A DNA stretch of 64,000 nt, from the NCBI RefSeq assembly GCF_012489685.1, contig NC_080042.1:55232066-55296065 (forward strand), written 5' to 3'. This document shows, in pieces, positions 59,422-64,000 of the stretch; within the stretch, counting starts at the first letter, position 1; the number at the start of each line of letters is the position of its first letter. The DNA comes from Lotus japonicus (Eukaryota > Streptophyta > Magnoliopsida > Fabales > Fabaceae). Under the pieces are notes generated by a model. That model searched no databases and was not told the DNA's origin. It saw nothing but the letters and a program-made list of their open reading frames with translations. A program made the translations under genes and the position numbers.

Positions 59422-60806
59422 TCAAGTTGGTTTTTTTGGTATATCGCCATCTTCTTTAGTTTTGGAATCTTCTATCTTCTCCATTACTTGCTGAACACCC
59501 TCTTGGTACCCTTGTATAAAACTTTTAAGAGCATCTCTGTATGAAGCAGCTCTGGTCATATACACACGCTGCAAAGCAGGTCTTAGAGTCTCCATTCCCC
59601 CTCTGGCAGCTACAGCTGTATATTTCCAGTAAAAGATACATATGCTTGGTCAAAATCACCATCACAAACTCATTATTCAGAGCAACGATAGGAAAAGTAC
59701 CTAGGAAAATATGATAGGAAAACTAAAACAAAAAGAAGGGAGATGGGGGTTATAAACAATAGGATTCATAGCATAAAACTAAGAAAACAGAAGTTGGGGC
59801 TGCAACAATAGCAAGAACAGAATTCTTCTACTCAGCGCAGAATAAGCAAGGGGTAGGACACTTGTTCTAGAGAAAATCTATGACTTGTTCGTGACCATCA
59901 TGGAGTCTTTTTGAAGAAAAAAAAATCTTAGAGGGGGGGGGGGGTATTGCACATTTGACTTGATATTCAGTGTGTGTAGATTAAATAATTCACACAAGAT
60001 TACTTGAGCAGAAGTTTACATATAGGTAATCAGTAAGTTCACTTTGACAAGCATCACTGTACTTTCATCATAATAGTTTTGATTTTGAAAGACCATTAGT
60101 TCCAAATAGCATCATGATATAAACCAGAGAAAGAGATGGTACCAAGATCCTCCAGTGTTGAGGGTTCTTTTCCTTTAGTTGTTTCCTTATCACCATTTGG
60201 TTCATCAGTCATATCATCGTTCTTATAATCATCTGGCCGAAGATCAGGACCAATGTCACGAACCCAGCTAGCAGCATAAAGCCTAGCAGCCCTCTTCAAA
60301 ACCTGAATGCTGAATGTTTCAGTACAATTTAAATTACCAATAGCTGATCCGCTCAATTTTAACAACGATTCAGTTCAGCATCTCCAAGACTGCATTTTTA
60401 TCCCCAGACAACATCAATAAAATAAACCATATGCACATGACAACCACAATAAGTTCTTTGTGAGTGTTGAAATCAATAAAAAAATTAACAAATGGCCACT
60501 TCAATATACATGGCCCTTTGAAGGTGGTGTGAACAAAACTACATTGAATTGAGATAAAGATGAAAACTTACATGGAAAGCAACTAAAGATTGAAAACCCA
60601 GAAGATAAAAACACTATCATCATCTGAGGTAAAACTAGCCAAAATTAGTTGACGCAATATAAGAGGGAAAAATTACTGGAAATCAGCATACCCATATACG
60701 CTCCTCCCAGCTCAATTTCAGGCGCTTTTTCATGTCAGGAGGGTCAGGCAAAGATGAAGGAAAAGCAATTTCTTTGAGATCATAGCGTACATAGTCGTAA
60801 AGTTTC
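59422..60806 (-). CDS. Unrecognised conserved plant gene, last three coding exons
   Basis: Exons 60806-60692, 60302-60143 and 59615-59422 (TGA) join in frame with GT-AG introns and give the C-terminal 156 or so residues. The start lies further right and was not found; the first visible exon begins with the last base of a codon. The protein part has KLYDYVRYDLKEIAF, a Pro-rich SLPDPPDMKKRLKLSWEERIW, RAARLYAASWVRDIGPDLRP, an acidic/Lys-rich spacer, and a helical end with GMETLRPALQRVYM and SFIQGYQEGVQQVME. The composition and splice structure are those of a real gene. I cannot name it. Confidence 0.7.
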
Positions 60807-63570
60807 CTGCAGACAACCCTCAGTTTCATTTGGCAGCTTCAAATTGCGAATAGAGTTGGCAGCAACAAGCAAGCAGCAGTTAGATTGTGAGGGAAAAACA
60901 AGACGATGACACTCAACAGTTCAACTCAGTCATTGCTCAACCGCGGTGGATATTGGTGAGGCTACTCGTGGAATTATGACCCAACCTGCTTAAATCATAT
61001 TAAGTAAAAGCTTATTGAAGTAAAACTGTAAGCAGTTTAAAACCTGTAGTACAGAACAACTTTTATCATTCTTATTATCTTATAGAAAAACGTTTATTGG
61101 ATCTTAAGCTAAAGGGTCTGGCATAATTAGTATCTGACTTTTGTAGTTTTTCATTATCTTTTAATCTTCTGAAAAATAGAAAACAAAGATCTTTAATCTT
61201 CTCAACTCTCATCTTATTCTATTGTGATCTCCTCAGACAACCAGGTTTAAAATTAACTTTTTGCTTGTTGTTCTGAAGGTTTTCACTCTCTCTTTTGCCT
61301 TCTGATGGTTAAAACTATAGTTTTCTTGCCACAACTATGTTTTGCAAATATATACGGTGTGTTTGATTACCTACATAACATTTAAGTTAGGATTAGGAAC
61401 CAAATAAACATGGAAAATAGGCACGAATCATGTATAAAAAAAATGGGTAGATATCTTCAGAACCTAGAAGCAAAATGCATTACGGAGCAATTAGAGGAAT
61501 AAAAAAACACATTTTAACCAGCTACATACTAACACATAAGGTAATTGATTTCAAAGTAATAGTTACTTCATATTTGTTAACTAAAGCAAGCAGTGCACAA
61601 TAGTTGATAGCTTTGGGATATCATGTTTTACAAAAGGAAAAGAAAAACTATGATAGCAGGACAACTTCCTACCAGACAGAGGGAGCAGTTTGACCATATA
61701 TATAAAGTGAATGAAATTACAGAAAAAGGAAGAACAGAGGACAAAGCTCCTAGTAGATAAGACCTCTACCCAGGCACAAGCCAACTACAGAAAATGCAAC
61801 ATATTGGAACTCCCTACACCTGAGCCCCAACGTCCCTAAACACGTAGCTGGTCTCTCTTTAATTAACTCCCCCCCCCCCATTAAGCCACTGCTTTTCCCA
61901 CTTCCACTTGACACCTTGACCTTAGGCCTCCTATAGACTTGCAATATTTTGGGCTAGGGATGCTAGGGTTAGGCGGTCAAACTACAATTTCTTGTTATCA
62001 TCACATTTTGTATCCACCATAGTTGATAAACGGAAAAGTGATAATTGATAACCTCAAAAGTCACCAAAGTTGAGCTCCTTGATTCTATGAATGTCAAAAA
62101 GTGTTACCTATTATTAAATACAATGACTAACACACCATAGCTTCAACCTTCTCCCATCTCCAAAACTTGAAAGAAAAATAGAAAAAGATAAGCCTTCTCC
62201 TATCTCCAAATATACAAATTTATTTGTGTTACACAACACAAAGTCTTCACAAAATGAGGTACCATTCTGATAGAAAAGAAAACAAAGAAAGGAACGAGAA
62301 CCAATATCAAGCTAACAATTCATTAGTAAATTAACAATAGTAGTAAACTAAAATAAAAACAAATCCCACACAGTAATATTAAATTATTAAAAATAATAAA
62401 CACTTGAATACTCCTAAGAAAGAAAAAGAGTAAATAAAAAAACTGATACGATAAAGGAAGAAGATGAAAAGCTGGCTGGATTAAAGAGTAAGAAGAATTA
62501 GTGGTGTTGTGAGAGGGAGAAAGCAAAGGGAAGAAGAGCAATTAAACCACAACTTCTTAAAACTCTTTCTGTGATCCAATTAAATCACTGTTCAGAACAT
62601 AACAAAGTGATCCAACTGACAACAAAAAAATATAACATTTACAAGAGTTATTTATAGGAGTAGAAGAAATCTGGCAAATAGTGCAGCTGTTTACTGCAAT
62701 AGCTAGAGAAAGAATACTGGAACATCAAGCAGAGCATAACATAATTTAGCATAAAACATGGTCATAGGCTCAACACCTTGAAGTACAACAATTTCAAGAG
62801 AGAATAAGCATGAGATTATAGTAAAAAACTAACTGCCCATATTACAGACACATGCCTAACCTTATGTGGCTTAACTTTAACTTCTTTCTTTACTTTTATA
62901 CCACATTAATAACAATACAAATAAGTTTTATCCAAGTTTTGGGTGTAATCTCAGAAAATAGACAATGAATGATAGATCTATCATATGTCAATGAAACAAA
63001 ATTACAACTTCCATCCAGCCCTTTGGTCTGAGCAATAGGCATCAAGTTTAGATAGACCTTAATTTAAATATTACCTAAACAATTATCAACTATGACTATA
63101 TCTACCATATCTTAAAAGCACAACACCCCAAGTCTTGTGAAGCTGCAATGGTCCTCCAAATAAAAAAAATTAGGGAAAATTACACTAACCACCCTTTAAG
63201 TTTACCCATATGACACACACACCCTCTGTTTTTAAAAAAAACACTAACCTACCTTAACTAGACACCGTTAACTTGCGTAGTTGCGCTATATTAGAAATAT
63301 AAAGAAACTCAATCATTTACGTATTTTCTCTTTGTCTTTGGTTCTTGAATCTCAATTTAAAGGAAACTGAATCGTTTCTTCTTTTTGGATGAAAAATAAC
63401 CATGACTTTTTGGATACACACAGGTAACACCCGTTTCTTTGGATGGGTACTTAACCCAGAGATCCAGATCATTGGGTAGAAGCTCACTCCTTTATTCCAA
63501 CATATCGAAGTGTTTGAACATCCTCAAGGTGCTTTGCATTATTCATCAGTGCCATTCAATAACAAAAATC
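60807..63570. other. Probable intron/5' region of the preceding gene; no further exon recognised
   Basis: The missing first exon(s) of the minus-strand gene should lie here or beyond. No frame with matching phase could be defended. A run of about 11 C's occurs near 61869-61879; a similar G-run lies at 59933-59944, inside the gene's last intron. Near 63175-63290 the phrase AAATTACACTAACCACCC looks like a dispersed repeat edge. Confidence 0.35.
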
Positions 63571-63576
63571 AGAATC

Positions 63577-63735
63577 AGAAGTGTTATCAAATCGCGATCG
63601 CGGTGAGCTAAAAATCCGCTATTTCGGCCGCTATTTGGCGGCGAATAGCAGAAATAGCGGGAATAGCGCGCTATAGCGGCGTCGTGATTAGCCAAAAATC
63701 CGCTACGCCGCTATAGCCGCTATTTGACAACATTT
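63577..63735. repeat. GC-rich MITE-like element with inverted ends
   Basis: The left end TGTTATCAAAT and the right end ATTTGACAACA are near-inverted. Between them lie repeated CCGCTATAGCGGC and AAAATCCGCTA motifs in both orientations, in strong contrast to AT-rich flanks. No target duplication could be recognised. Confidence 0.55.
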
Positions 63736-64000
63736 CAAATGTAATATATAGATGGGGTCAATTGGTATAACTTGTGATATTTCTAGTAGAAGCAAAGAAT
63801 TAACTCTGGTGACATAGTGTTTTTTAATTGATTAATCTAGTTAGTCTAATTGAAAGTGAAGAGTAAATTTTCCCCTGTTGAAACATTTGAAGTCACACAT
63901 ACAGAATTACGACATACTAGTCAATGGTTGCAGGAATTTTTTCCAAACATAGAAAAGTAACCATAACTTGTTGGGTCAGACAAATCAACAAACACCTTGT

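Overview
The window is nuclear DNA of a flowering plant, a eudicot and most likely a legume. Evidence for this is multi-exon genes with GT-AG introns, AT-rich intergenic DNA, plant-only gene families (DUF26 receptor kinase, ATS3, GUCT-type DEAD-box helicase), and dense plant transposons. The legume call comes from the general look of the repeats and is only moderately sure; the species was not determined.

Host genes, left to right. (1) A DUF26 cysteine-rich receptor-like kinase on + (5931-20722, 7 exons, 905 aa, reading frame intact) with four DUF26 repeats. (2) A small unrecognised gene on - (22779-24832, 3 exons including a 25-nt exon, 99 aa). (3) The mitochondrial metallopeptidase OMA1 on - (25280-28147, 3 exons, 450 aa). 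(4) A DEAD-box RNA helicase of the RH7/GUCT type on - (29800-33902, 14 exons, 685 aa). (5) An ATS3/embryo-specific-3 family protein on - (50865-52783, 3 exons, 191 aa). (6) The last three coding exons of an unrecognised conserved gene on - (59422-60806). OMA1 and RH7 are housekeeping organellar and nucleolar genes; the receptor kinase is an accessory gene. No functional link between neighbours is evident.

Mobile DNA makes up most of the rest. Intron 1 of the receptor kinase holds a SINE, a 9.5-kb Ty3/gypsy element of the Tat lineage (7671-17191; LTRs identical by eye, 5-bp duplication TCAGT) and a truncated LINE. The Tat element carries gag-pol on -, split by one in-frame TGA, and on the opposite strand a spliced extra ORF of 685 aa with its own TATA box. 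From 34.5 to 50.5 kb there is an old direct segmental duplication. One copy has gained LINE and LTR-type sequence. The other has gained a Stowaway MITE, itself hit by a LINE, and a 5.05-kb Helitron whose exact empty site survives in the first copy. From 53.6 to 57.4 kb lies a complete PIF/Harbinger element with an intact transposase and a broken Myb-like ORF1. Two hAT-type elements, Mutator-type elements, SINEs and several MITEs are delimited by target-site duplications.

The most unusual items are the antisense spliced ORF inside a very young Tat element, the in-frame TGA between its gag and pol, the four-DUF26 kinase that still has a complete frame around an 11-kb intron, the Helitron with its paralogous empty site, a SINE and a LINE sharing the same 3' end, and a perfect 32-bp hairpin inside an intron. 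All positions and splice sites were read by eye, with no alignment or database search.
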